Notes under the pieces: generated by a model | The model's database searches: none | Seen by the model: the letters and a program-made list of their open reading frames with translations, nothing else | What the model was told of the DNA's origin: nothing | Position numbers and translations under genes: made by a program | Part shown: piece after piece, positions 22,926 to 34,813 of the stretch | Numbering within the stretch: position 1 is the first letter of the stretch | Layout of the letters: each line of letters starts with the position of its first letter | Assembly (NCBI RefSeq): GCF_040712315.1 | Contig: NC_134024.1 | Coordinates: 1,945,158 to 2,009,157 of the forward strand | Direction of reading: 5' to 3' | Source: Castanea sativa | Lineage: Eukaryota > Streptophyta > Magnoliopsida > Fagales > Fagaceae | DNA: 64,000 nt

Positions 22926-25900
22926 AGGCAAGTAAACAGTGTCCATATGGAACCCCTATTGAAGCAAAGGCGGACGAACCAAGATATATTCTTCAGCGAA
23001 GAGGACGCAAGGGAAGTAAGGCAGCCCCATAACGACCCTCTGGTGATAGCACTCATAATTGAAGGGTTCAACACTAAGAGGATCCTCGTCAACAACGGTA
23101 GCTCCGCAGACATCATGTACCTATCGGCCTTCCAACAGTTGAAGCTAGGTCCTGGTAGATTGCGCCCGTTCGAGTCCCCCCTCGTCAGCTTTAGCAGTGA
23201 CAGAGTATATCCCAAGGGCATTGTAATGCTAAAAGTCACAATAGGCGCCTACCCGAAGCAGCAGACCCGTCATTTGGACTTCTTAGTGGTAGATTGCCCT
23301 TCTTCGTACAATGTGATCATTGGGAGACCCACGCTCAACCGGTGGAAAGCAGCAACGTCCACCTACTGCCTAAAGATAAAATTCCTAACCGAAGACGGAG
23401 TCGGTGAGGTAAAAGGAGACCAAGTTTTGGCCAGAGAATGCTACCAAGCCGTGTTGGCTGCAGGAGAAAACCACACATGGACGATCGAGAGAGAAAAAGA
23501 AGACAACATGGAAGCCCTGGAAACGGTGGAACTCGTTGAGGGGGAAAAGTCAAAAGTGACGAGGATAGGTACGACCATGAGCCCCAAGAAGAGGAATGAA
23601 CTCGTCCATTTCCTTAAGGGAAATTTGGACGTATTTGCATGGAGTCACGAAGATATGCCGGGTATACCACACCAGGTAATTCAGCACGAGTTGAAGACGG
23701 ACCCCGAGAAAAAACCCGTCCAACAAAAACGACGGGTCTTTGCCCTCGAACGAAACCAAGCAATCACGGAAGAAGTTAATAGGTTGTTGCAGGCAGACTT
23801 CATCCGAGAAGTTTACTATCCCGAATGGCTGGCCAACGTCGTGCTGGTGAAGAAAGCAAATGGATAGTGGAGAATGTGCGTGGACTTCACGGACCTGAAC
23901 AAGGCTTGCCCGAAGGATAGTTTTCCCCTGCCGAGGATAGATCAGTTGGTAGACTCAACGGCTAGACATAAGTTGCTAACATTCATGGATGCGTTTTCAG
24001 GTTACAACCAGATAAAGATGGCTAAGGAAGATCAGGAAAAAACTGCTTTCATCACAAGCCAAGGACTCTACTGCTATAAGGTAATGCCCTTCGAACTGAA
24101 GAACGCAGGAGCAATGTACCAAAGACTGGTAAACAAGATGTTCAGCAAGCAAATTGGGAGAAATATGGAGGTATATGTGGACGATATGCTCGTCAAGAGC
24201 AAAGAAGAGTTGATTCACCTGGACGACCTGGGAGAGACATTTAATACCCTCCGAAAATACCAGATGAAGCTGAATCCTAGTAAGTGCGTGTTCGGGGTAG
24301 CTTTAGGAAAGTTCTTAGGATTCGTGGTATCCCAAAGGGGAATAGAAGCAAATCCAAAGAAGGTGCAAGCAATACTCAGCATGGCATCACCCAAGACTGT
24401 CAAGGAAGTCCAAAAGCTCACGGGAAGGATAGCTGCACTCAATAGGTTCGTCTCTAAAGCAACAGACAAATGTCTCCCATTTTTCAAAACATTAAAGCAA
24501 GCTTTCTCCTGGACTGATGAATGTGAAGCAGCCTTTCAAGAGCTCAAGCGTTACCTCCGTAGCCCGCCCATCTTGAGTCCCTCAAAAACAGGGGAAAGCC
24601 TTTATTTATACCTAGCAGCATCAGCCACGGTCGTCAGTGCGGCCTTAATTCGAGAGGAAGATAAGAAGCAGCTCCCAGTTTACTATGTCAGTCAAGCCTT
24701 CCAAGGAGCAGAGGCCAGATATCCCAGGATTGAGAAGATCGTTTTCGCCTTAATAGTGGCTTCACAAAAGCTACGACCATACTTTGAAGCACACCCTATC
24801 CTTGTAATGACGGATCAACCTATTAGGAAATCCATGAACAGGCCTGAAGCAGCTGGGAGAATGGTCTAATGGGCAATCGAGCTCAGCCAGTTCGACATCG
24901 AATACCATCCCAGAACGGCCATCAAAGCGCAAGCTCTAGCAGACTTCATAGCGGAGTTCACCCTTCCAGAAGATGATGACGGCAAAGACGAGGTGGAACA
25001 GTGGACGATTCAGACTGACGGATCATCAACCCAAAAGAGGGGAGGAGTAGGGGTCATTATAAACACCCCCAATGGAGAAAAACTCCAATATGGAGTCCAA
25101 TTAAAATTCCCGGCAACCAACAACGAGGTTGAGTACGAAGGCATACTGACGGGACTAAGACTCGGCCAAGCTCTTAGGATTAAGAACTTGCTTATTCAGA
25201 GTGACTCTAAGCTGGCAATAGGGCAGATCAGGGAAGAGTATGAGGCGAAAGAAGAGAGGATGCAGAAGTACCTCAAGCTGATTAAACATTTAGCCTGTGG
25301 GTTCGATAAGCTGGATTTCGTTCGGATCCCGAGAGACCGGAATGCTGCGGCAGATGAGATCGCCAAAATGGCCTCGTTTGAAGAAGAACCAACGAACAGT
25401 GAAATTCTCATGGAGATTCAGAAACACCCCAGCATCGAAGAAGTCCCAGTATTATCCATCCAGAGCATAGGTGGTTGGATGGCACCGATCGTCTCATACC
25501 TTCGAGACGGGCATCTCCCTCGTGACTCAGTGGAAGCCAGGAAGATTAAAGCAAGAGTGGCCAGATTTACAATTTTGAATGATACCTTATACAAAAGAGG
25601 ATTCTCCCTACCTTATCTGAAGTGCATCGATGAGGAAGAAGCTAAGTACGTCCTTCATGAAATCCACGAAGGAATTTGCGGAGACCACGCCGGGCCTAAT
25701 CCCTAGTAAGCAAAGTTATTAGAGCAGGATATTTCTGGCCAACTATGCAGGCAGACACTACGGAGCTCGTCAAGAGGTGCGATAAGTGCCAGAGGTTCGG
25801 GAACGTCCAGAGGCTACCAGCAGAAAAGATGACAACGATTACCTCCCCATGGCCATTCGCACAATGGGGGATTGATATCGTCGGCCCATTACCCCCTGGA

Positions 25901-26716
25901 AAAGGACAGGTACGGTTCTTGCTCGTCGCTATCGACTACTTCACTAAATGGGTCGAAACGGAAGCAATAGCAACGATCACAAAGGCGAGAATCCGTAGCT
26001 TCGTGTGGAGAAATATAATTTGCAGGTTTGGGATTCCGCGAACGATCATTTCAGATAATGGCCGACAGTTCGACAGCCAGGGATTTAGAGACTTTTGCTC
26101 GGGGCTAGGTATCAGGAATAAGTTCTCGTCACCTGGACACCCGCAGTCAAACGGGCAAATGGAAGTAACTAATCGAACACTGCTCAGAATCATCAAAGCA
26201 CGGCTAGACAAGGCTAAGGGTGCATGGCCGGAAGAATTGCCCAATGTCTTGTGGGCCTACAGAACAACAACAAGAACCCCAACGGGAGAGACGCCTTTCA
26301 GGCTCACGTATGGCACTGAAGCAGTAATCCCAGTCGAGGTGGGTATGGCCAGCACCAGGCGAGAAGTATTCCGCGAGGAGAACAACGACGAACAGCTTCG
26401 AATCAATCTGGATTGCTTAGACGAGGTAAGGGACAAGGCCTCGAACATGACGATGAAGTACCAACAGAAGATGACTGAATACTATAACAAAAGGGTCAAG
26501 CTCAGTAGACTAGAAATTGGTGACCTCGTCCTACGCAAGGTGACGACTGCAACTAGAAACTCCGCCCACGGGAAACTCAATCCCACATGGGAAGGACCTT
26601 ACAAAGTCATGCACTACTCCCGGCAAGGTAGCTATCATTTGGAGACCCTAGACGGACAAAAACTCCCACGACCTTGGAACATAGAACACTTGAAGAAGTA
26701 CCACCAACAGATGTAA
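22926..26716 (+). pseudogene. Gypsy-1 pol: protease, RT, RNase H, archaeal-type RNase H, integrase
   Basis: Same frame as gag until about 25,695. The protease motif reads [11 protein letters not shown]: the catalytic Asp is Asn at 23,091-23,093 (gtcAac, consistent with CpG decay of gtcGac). A TAG at 23,865 sits at the start of RT (ANG-stop-WRMCVDFTDLNKA). RT has YVDDM at about 24,174. A TAA at 24,867 falls in the first RNase H. The second RNase H starts at WTIQTDGSS (24,999) with NNEVEYEG and IQSDSKLA, diagnostic of Tat-lineage elements. A one-base loss near 25,695 shifts into the integrase frame, where CDKC zinc ligands and D, D, E (GIDIVGP, ISDNGRQF, MEVTNRT) remain. The end at 26,716 is the natural stop. 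Not translatable as one polyprotein. Confidence 0.92.
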
Positions 26717-27509
26717 ATCAAGAATGTACCGATTCCTCAAAATTAATGAAATAATGGTTCAAATAATGTGTTCATACAGGTACCAAGTCCCGGAGACCCA
26801 CTACCACCAAAAAATGCCTAAGTAATAAGATTCCGCATGGACGGATGTACATTACTGACGAAGGCAAAAACAAAAAAATGCCTAAGTAATAAGATTCCGC
26901 ATGGACGGATGTACATTACTGACGAAGGCAAAAACAAAAAAAAAATGCCTAAGTAATAAGATTCCGCATGGACGGATGTACATTACTGACGAAGGCAAAA
27001 ACAAAAAAAAAAACGCCTAAGTAATAAGATTCTGCATGGACGGATGTACATTACTGACGAAGGCAAAAACAAAAAAAAACGCCTAAGTAATAAGATTCCG
27101 CATGGACGGATGTACATTACTGACGAAGGCAAAAACAAAAAAAAACGCCTAAGTAATAAGATTCCGCATGGACGGATGTGCATTACTGACAAGGGCAAAA
27201 ACAAAGAAGAACGCCCAAATACAGGAGAAGGCTTAAGTAATAATGTTCCCACCAAATGAACGTACATTACTGACGGATACAAAAAAATTGACATACAGAA
27301 GAACATGTGTAAGTAGATACGATATTATAAAAGCTTAAAAACCAAAGGCCATTGTTTATACAAAAAAAAAAAAAAAAGGAAACCCATAAACACTGGGCTA
27401 AAAATACACATGGAAATTTTTAAATGTTCTGGAAATTAAGCCTTAAAACATATCAGGCACCAAAAAAAAAAAAAAAAGAGGAGATAATTTCTGCTGGTTG
27501 AGAACAGGT
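26717..27509. repeat. Gypsy-1 tandem array between pol and antisense gene
   Basis: Units begin GCCTAAGTAATAAGATTCCG at 26,816, 26,880, 26,947, 27,015, 27,081 and 27,147 (64-68 bp, near-identical apart from A-run length), plus a degenerate seventh from about 27,230. Each contains CATGGACGGATGTACATTAC and TGACGAAGGC. The rest, to 27,509, is A-rich spacer without coding potential. Confidence 0.93.
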
Positions 27510-29526
27510 TCAAATGTCCGGGACGGCATCGTCCTCGGCTGGGATTTCAAGAGCAGGAGCTTCGACGGCTGGAACATCAACAGCAGGGAGGTCTCCAGGA
27601 GCGTCAGCAGCCGCGGCTTGAGCAGCCTCGTCAGCAGAGATTTCTCTGTCTACTTCCTCCATGTCCAACGTCTCTAGGTCAATCCCAGAAGGGTGCTTCA
27701 GGCAGTACCTCCTTAAGAGCTCGAACCTTTTGAAGTACCAGCTGAAGAGAACAGAGTTGTACTCCTCCGTCTACTAGAAACCTTCGATAGCTCTGGAAGC
27801 GACGACCTTGATCTTTTCCTTCACGGCTGCCAGCTCCTCGTCTTTTTCCAGCACAAGCTGCTGCTCTACCTTCAGCTCGTCACTCAGATTCTTGGCTTCC
27901 TCCCTAGCTTGTTGGACGTCCTTCATCGAAGCAATTAGCTCCCTCTTCAGCTTCGAATTCTCCATCTCCAGAACCTTGATCTGGGAAAGCGAAGACTCAA
28001 CCTTAACCTCCTGAGCAAGATACTCAGACGAAAGGTGAACAGTCTCCCCCAGCACCTACAAAAAAATACGTGTTAATATATACACGACGGAATTTAGCTC
28101 AAAACACATTAACGCAAGAAACCGGCATATATGTAGTCACTTAAAACGAGCAGGTTACCTGGACGAGCTTCTGGAGATGACGACTCATCAACTCATTTGT
28201 GGGCATACCCGAGAACGCCTTTAGGTCTTCTGCGGTCATGACCCCACGAGCCCGGTCCATCGCCAGCTTCTCGTCATCCCAAATGGTTGACAAAGAAGTA
28301 GCCTCCTTCCCCCTCTCCGCTGTACGAGGCCTCTTCGAAGCAGGGGTCAGGATCTCCTCTATCAAAGTAGCCGGCGAGGCCGTCCTCGTAGTGTCGGCAC
28401 CAGAAACCACGGAAGTAGACGAAGCAATCGGCGTGACGGAGGAAACTTTCCCTTTCACCCGAACCACTTTCTTCCCGATGTTGGACAGCGGTTCGTCCTT
28501 CTTGGATCGCATTCTCTCGTACATACCCTTGTTGAATTTAGTCGTCATCTCTGCGAAGAAGGAAAGTATTGTGAAGGAACAAAGCAATTAAATACGAATA
28601 TGGATTTGACGAACCCAAATACTTACTCTTCTTCCCTTCAATGTCAAGGCTCCGAAGGACGAAGGGAGACGGATCGGGGCCTAGGTTGTAAAAGGCGAGC
28701 GTCCTAGGATCTACCAAGTCGTCCCAGTTTTCGATAGACTGGGAATACACAATGGCTGCCTCGACACGCTCCTTGTACCTGCTTTTGAGTTTTGGTCTCC
28801 TTTTGACTGCACAGGGAGGAAAGAAATTAGCAACGATAACATCGGATCCAACAAGAAAAGGAAAGGAAAGGATACTGATGCACCTAGAGTCGGGGTTCCC
28901 CACCGACGAAGCAATCGGGGGATATCTCCCCAATCCTGGTTAGAGGGGCTCTCAAAGTCGTCCCCTGACACAAACACAAATCTGGACTTCCAGTATCTGA
29001 AGGACGAAGGTAAGCCCTTGACGATCCTGGTTCTTCTCTCCCAAGGTACTAGCTCATAATACCCGTACTCCTTCGACTCTTTCAAACAGTACAAATAAAC
29101 AAGTTCGTTTACCTTGATCATATCCCCATTAGCGGCCAACCATATCTCCATACAGTTGACCACTATCCTCCACGAATTGGGCATGAGCTGCCCAGGAGCG
29201 ATACCCAAATAAGCTAAGAGCTCCATTACAAACGGGTGGACGGGGAGCCTTAATCCACAAGTAAAAGCGGCCTCATAAAAGCACACTTCACCTGGGAAAA
29301 ACTGGCAAGCCCTATCATCATCAGTAGGGCGACGAACACGAACCCGCTCTGGAAACTGAAACCTATCCCTAAACCGACTGACGGCGTCAGAATCTAACCC
29401 TTACGACTCCACGAGGGCGTGAAAAGCCCTAACCTCTCTAAAGGTCGAAACGGCTGTATCTCCCTCCATAGGGTCGCCGCTAGACGACAACCCAGTGTCG
29501 AGGTCACTAGACCTAACTTCAGACAT
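27510..29526 (-). pseudogene. Gypsy-1 antisense gene, four exons, gypsy-type transposon (PF04195-like) domain
   Basis: Exons on the minus strand: 28,884-29,526, 28,627-28,806, 28,159-28,550 and 27,510-28,055. All introns (77, 76 and 103 nt) are GT-AG, and phases match at every junction (1, 1, 0), giving 587 codons including the final stop. Exon 1 holds FYEAAFTCGLRLPVHPFV and LLAYLGIAPGQLMPNSWRI, which I recognise as the putative gypsy-type transposon domain (Pfam Transposase_28). The middle exons are basic and S/T-rich (MTTKFNKGMYERMRSKK). Exon 4 is a coiled coil with an acidic, Ala/Pro-rich tail ending DAVPDI. In-frame stops occur at 29,401-29,403 and 27,774-27,776. Function is unknown; antisense ORFs have been described in Tat-lineage elements such as maize Grande. 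Convergent to pol. Confidence 0.82.
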
Positions 29527-30231
29527 CGACTGCGGCTCCCTCACCAAGCCTTCGAACCAATCGATCGACTCTCGGAGCAATGGAAACAAGTCACCTAAAA
29601 CAACGCCTAAGCTGCTACCCTAAAAAACAAAACCCCTCAAATTGGGAAAAGCGCCTAAAGACCCCCCTAAGCAAGCAAAAAGAAAAGAAATTGAAGGACA
29701 AGTTTCCCTAACCTCTAAATTATTGACCATGAACTCCCAGGCTAATAGGAAAATACTAAAATTCCCACAAAAAAGAGGGGGAGAAACAAACAAAGAACCA
29801 AGAAACAAAAAACCAAAAAGAAATCAGATACTTACGAAGAAGAAAAAAAAAAGAAGAAGGAAGAAGAAGAAAAAGCTTACCTCAAAGAAGAGAAGCGAGA
29901 AGCCCAACAGCCAAGCAAACACCAAACTCGGAAAGAAGCAAAGAAATATACGAAGAGGGTGCTCAGAGGAGATGAACTGAAGTTTGAAAGAAAATGAAAG
30001 GTAAAGTACAAAGAAAGGAGTTTAAAAACCAAATGGAGGTGAAAACCAAAAATCGGCGGGAAACCCAAGGGTCAACCCCTCTCCAACCACATCACGCCAC
30101 GTGGCCACGACCCACGTAACGCCGCCACCACGCATTCAATGCGGAACAAAATCCCAAAGGACAAAAAAAAAAAAAAAAAACTGTTCGGCTTCCATGATCG
30201 TCATCGACAACCATGAAGCCCGGGGGGCATC
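29527..30231. other. Gypsy-1 3' internal region, no gene
   Basis: A-rich sequence (AAGAAGAAGAAG at about 29,840-29,870), then a GC-richer stretch ending in the polypurine tract at 30,217-30,231. It is the presumed promoter and leader of the antisense gene, but no TATA box stands out. Confidence 0.5.
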
Positions 30232-30695
30232 TGATGGGACTGACGAAGTTAAGCATAGACGAAGCTGCCTTCATGGACGAACATGACCAGTATCCGCGTC
30301 ATTAGAAAGAGTTAATGCCATTCAATACTGCCAATAAAGCCCCAACCGTTACGAGACCAGCTGGACGAATTGGTGGAAACACATTAAAGTCCATAACTCC
30401 ACCAGAGACGTTATCAGGGGAGTCATTAACACCCCAACGGCTATAATCCCCAAGGGTATATAAAACCCTCACAACACCAATACAAGGTACAGAGACAGCA
30501 TTACAACCTGAACTAATTTATTCTTGATATTTCAATTATTGCCTTCTTTCATACTGACTTTGCCATCGGAGGTGTTGTGGAAGGCACCGCACCGGTGACC
30601 ACTTGAATAAGTTCTTACTCCCGCAGGTTCGTCAGAGTACTGCCAGGAACCATCTGGACGAATTCCAGGGAAACCGACGAGATACTGCTTCATCA
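30232..30695 (+). repeat. Gypsy-1 3' LTR
   Basis: 464 bp, TATA at 30,457-30,464, terminal TG...CA, followed by TSD TTATG (30,696-30,700). Confidence 0.95.
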
Positions 30696-30857
30696 TTATG
30701 TAACCCCAAGACTTTTGCTAGATTTTTCATTCCGTCTTTCATGCATATGATTTTCAATTGTACGTACAAAGGTTTCTTAGACTTGGTTTGGATATGATGT
30801 CTTATTTGTGATTTGGAACATGTATTAGTCTATTTTAATAAGCTACATATTTGCTCC

Positions 30858-30909
<52 letters not shown>

Positions 30910-32810
30910 ATGTTTCAAACTTCCAAATGCTTACTTTGCTTCTTGTATAACTTGAGAACTAGTCATCATGGAAAACTTTGATTAATAATAGCTTGGTACA
31001 CGCTTACTGTGTCTTTTTGTTGATTCCCTTGTACATGCTTCTATCCATTTGAGAAGCAACATGTAAGTTCAGAAATAAATTTCTCGACTTTATACATGTT
31101 GTCCCTCATACTTTCCTCACAAGTATTCCCCTCCCAAAGCTGAGGCATGGTTGTTTTTACTTTTTAGGAGATTGTGTAGGGGCAACTACTGGACTAGTGC
31201 TTTGTTTATGGGTAGACGCTCTTAGTCACACTTTCTTTTTGCATCATCTCTTAATCTTAGTACCCTGTAGATGTACAAACTACTAGACGGTAGATGAGCA
31301 ATCCCCTTCCAGTTCTGTACCCATGCTTGAAAATGATGAAATAGTGGTTGTATCAAGTTGAGGAAAAAATAAGAAGGTTCCCACTTTCTGTTTTAGCTTT
31401 ACACTGTATGCTCTTTAGTTTCCTATTCCTGTATGTATATATAGAGATGTGATTAAGGCTTATTTTATTTATTTTTATTAGTGTAATCATAGTTTAATTG
31501 TTTTCCCTTTGTTAATGCATCTTTGACCATTAACCTATGGTTCTTGAGTCCTCATTAAAAATCTTTGACGTACATATAAATTCTTAATGAGATTTCCCTT
31601 TTTTTTCCGCTTTTTTTTTTTTTTTTCCAATTCTTCTTTTAGGTAGCAAATATGTTGCTTTAAACTGTATTTTTATTACATTCCTCATTGTTAGGTTGTC
31701 TGTTCATGAAGAGAAATTAGTGCTCAAAGTCATAATATCAAAGTAATACATGTTGGAACAATTTTGTTTCAGTGTTCTAATACGTGATCAAAACTGCAAC
31801 TTGATACTTTTGTGTTACTTAAGTTAGCAATATCTATTTGAATTTGTAATCGTACTCTTAGTCATGACTCAAGTTATTATTTTGTTATTCAGTGTTGCCT
31901 TCGCATATACTAATATATGTAACAGCCACTTTATGTAGTTTTTCTCCTCTATCAGATGCATCTCTTTCTCTTTTGGTAATCATTTTGATAGTAAGAAGTA
32001 AGATGTCTCTTCTCTTTGCTTACAAATATGCTTTCCTTCTTGTTTTCCTTGAAATATATGTGTGGTTATTTTTGTTTAAACATTACAAATAAACTGTCTT
32101 ATGCTGCCGTGCAGTGTGGGTGTAGAAAGTTCATAGGCTCCTTTTCTTTCTATTCAGAAAGCATATCCAATTGCATACTTGATGAGAAGATGCTATGGAG
32201 GCTATATAGAGGGAATTTGCATGCAGCTTGTTCCAAATCTGGTGAAGATTGATGTACGATTCAATCAATTGTGTCAGCTGAGTTCTGTGTAATTCCGAGC
32301 AAGTAGATTGGGAAATTTCCCTCTACATTGAGTACTTAATTCACTGTGGTAAGAAAAAGCTGGGTCAGCTCAGAAGCCCTGATACAGTTGGGTGGTTGTC
32401 ATTAAAAGTCAGTGTCTCTAAAACCATAAATCCTAGGCCTTGAGCTAAGACATTTATTTGATTCCTATTCTTTTTTGAAGCTGAAATTTGTTTCTTTCAT
32501 TAGTTAAATCTCTTGTCCCAAATTCTTAGTATTTGTAAATTAAGAAATGGTACACTGCTTTAACTATTGCAAATCTTTTTAACTAATGATTTCTCGATGA
32601 AGAACTCTTTTTATTTATTCCAGTTCTTTCTTATATGGTTCCCTGTTTTGCAATGGTAAATATTGCCACTTATTGCCTGTTCGTGCTCTTCAACATATGC
32701 TTACCTTAAGCTTAGATGTCCAATGCTTTTCCTTTGTGTTGTTTATGACATGATGAATAATTTTCCATTCAGCCTCTTTTTTTCTTCTCTCTTTTTAAGG
32801 CTGAAATATA

Positions 32811-33096
32811 TTGTTGGTCCCCAGAAATTATCATGAGCGATTTTAGTACCTAAAGTTTAAAGTACTTGTTTTTACTTTTTAGTCCCTTTGATGCCATGTG
32901 ACCACTAGAAACTAACTAGTCATCTCTCCATAGGGACTAAATGTGACCACTTGAACTTTGTTAGGAACTAAAATAGATCACTTAAAGTTTTTGAAGGACT
33001 TAAAAACTATCACTTAAGTTTATTAGCGACTAATAGTTATCACAACTTTAGGGACTAAAACGACCCATGAGTTAAAGTTTAGAGACCAACAATTTA
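32811..33096. mobile_element. MITE, paralogue of 7772-8084 (copy B)
   Basis: Ends TTGTTGGTCCCCAGA and, reverse complemented, TTGTTGGTCTCTAAACTTTA. Same interior as the copy A element with small indels. Confidence 0.6.
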
Positions 33097-33283
33097 TTTT
33101 GGTCAATTTTTTAAAATAATAATAATAATAACAATAAAAGGAAATAAAATGTTTCTCTCAAGAAATATCATTTTGTACAATCAGAAAGAAAAATGAGGGA
33201 CTCTCCTCCAACTGCATCCTTGCCTCTTCAGTCTCTTTAGCAACCTTAACTAAAGACTGGGCATCAACAAAAAAAACCATCAA

Positions 33284-33434
33284 GTTTAGGCCCTATTTGG
33301 TACATGATCTTAAACCCATGATTTTATTTTTTTAAATAACATTACACATATTTCCACACACTTTTGTACCCACACCTATTTCAAAAAAAACTAAAAGCTG
33401 TTGTTTAAACACATGTACCAAACAAACCCTTAAA
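33284..33434. mobile_element. short hAT-like MITE
   Basis: The ends AGGCCCTATTTGGTACAT and (rc) AGGGTTTGTTTGGTACAT are inverted repeats around a roughly 115-bp non-coding core. The GGxCCxxTTTGGTAC end resembles hAT MITEs. I could not define a clean 8-bp duplication. Confidence 0.5.
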
Positions 33435-34244
33435 TTCTCAAATAATTTCAAAACAATGTCAATATAAAAAAAATTAATATAAATATTTTGCAAATTTTGC
33501 GACACATTAAAAGTGCGACCGCCCAGTGGGACATCTTATAAAAGATGTTCTTAGCTTACAGTGCTTTTTACCAACTTTTTTTCTTGACGTTTTTTTTTTT
33601 ACCAACTGGAATACATGATTGTGTCCTGAAGTATTTAACAAATCTACATTCTATTCCTTAATAGAATGATCACTACATTCTAATCCTCACGTGACCTTCC
33701 ATCTGAAATCTTAATTTTATGAATAAAAAAATGGATGAATTTCAAGCAAATACCAAGGAGGACTTTCATTATTTTTTACAGTGTATAAGGCTCGCTACTT
33801 CCCTACTTGCTCATTTATGGAAGCTGGTTTGGGCTCCAACCCATCATTTGCATGGAGAAGTTTGTTAGAAGCCAGGGACTTAATTAGAGAAGCTACGGTC
33901 TGGAAGGTGGGTGATGGGAGAAGTATAAAGCTGGAGGATCATAGATGGCTACCCCACCCCCCTAAATTCAAGCCCAACGCAAATATGGATATGAGGGTGA
34001 GTGACCTCTTTGATCCATGCACAAAGCAGTGGCACACACTGGTCCTTCATACAAACTTCATGCAGTCAACTGTGGAGGATATTCAATAGATCAATCTCAG
34101 GGATACACACTCCAGGGATGAACTAGTGTGGAAGGAAAATAGGAATGGCATGTTCTCGGTTAAATCAGCGTACAAAGTTGCAGTACATCTAAAACAACAG
34201 GACCATGGGGAACATTCATCAGCCCGGGAGGACAGGAAGATGTG

Positions 34245-34427
34245 TGTTAACGTACACTCATATGTGGGCTTGGCCCATCTAGATCACTTACTTGTAGAGC
34301 ACACATTGTACTACTTGTACTGCACTCATATTTACTTGTACAGCACTCATATGCCTCCTATATAAAGGCACTCATGTATATTATTTTAGTGAGAAATACA
34401 ATACTATTGAATTCAGTATTTCTAACA
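34245..34427 (+). repeat. Copia-2 5' LTR with TATA box
   Basis: 183 bp; TATATAAA at 34,359-34,366. Confidence 0.95.
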
Positions 34428-34813
34428 TGGTATCGAAGCTACTGCTCTGACCTTTTCTTAGCAGTCTTGTCCTTATTGGTGTAACTCCATTCTCAATATT
34501 GCTTCCGCTGTCACAACAACTGCCGCAGCCTTTCGCCGTTGAACCTTCGAGTCTTCTAGACATCGTCTTCAGGTTCTGGACCCGCAGCAACCGCCGTTGA
34601 GGAGTCCGAACACTGCAAAGACCACTGCCTTTTTCAGCACCGCCGTGAATATTGCTCCGAAAATTTTTTCGAAGGTACCACGAAGATCGTCTTGCTCCGA
34701 TCTATCTTTTCGTGAAAACCTCACAGTCATCGGAGTCTCCACGCGTCCTCACGCGCCGCCCAAAGTTTTTGCACTGAAGGTCACGCGCCGATCCAAGTTG
34801 CCACGCGCCGACC

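Larger units (their letters stand above)
21030..30695 (+). mobile_element. Gypsy-1, full-length Ty3/Gypsy (Tat-like) retrotransposon
   Basis: A 9.7-kb element: 464-bp LTRs starting TGATGGGA and ending CTTCATCA, TSD TTATG (21,025-21,029 and 30,696-30,700), PBS, gag-pol with dual RNase H, a 64-68-bp tandem array, and a four-exon antisense gene before the polypurine tract (CCCGGGGGGCATC, ending at 30,231). By eye the LTRs differ at about 11 of 464 positions (about 2.4%), so the insertion is fairly recent. The paralogous empty site is at 6025-6029. gag-pol has three stops and a frameshift, and the protease lacks its catalytic Asp. Confidence 0.96.
30701..33780. repeat. segmental duplication copy B, second piece
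   Basis: Colinear with 6030-8220 of copy A. It includes a (TA)n microsatellite at 30,860-30,907 that is absent from copy A, the block at 32,095-32,255 that pairs with 7005-7206, and the MITE pair. From about 33,280 the sequence is not shared with copy A. No gene. Confidence 0.85.

Noticed and set aside
28141..28591. Plus-strand 130-aa frame opposite the antisense gene
   Set aside because: The minus-strand exon at 28,159-28,550 has splice sites and phases that fit neighbours. The plus frame is its shadow.
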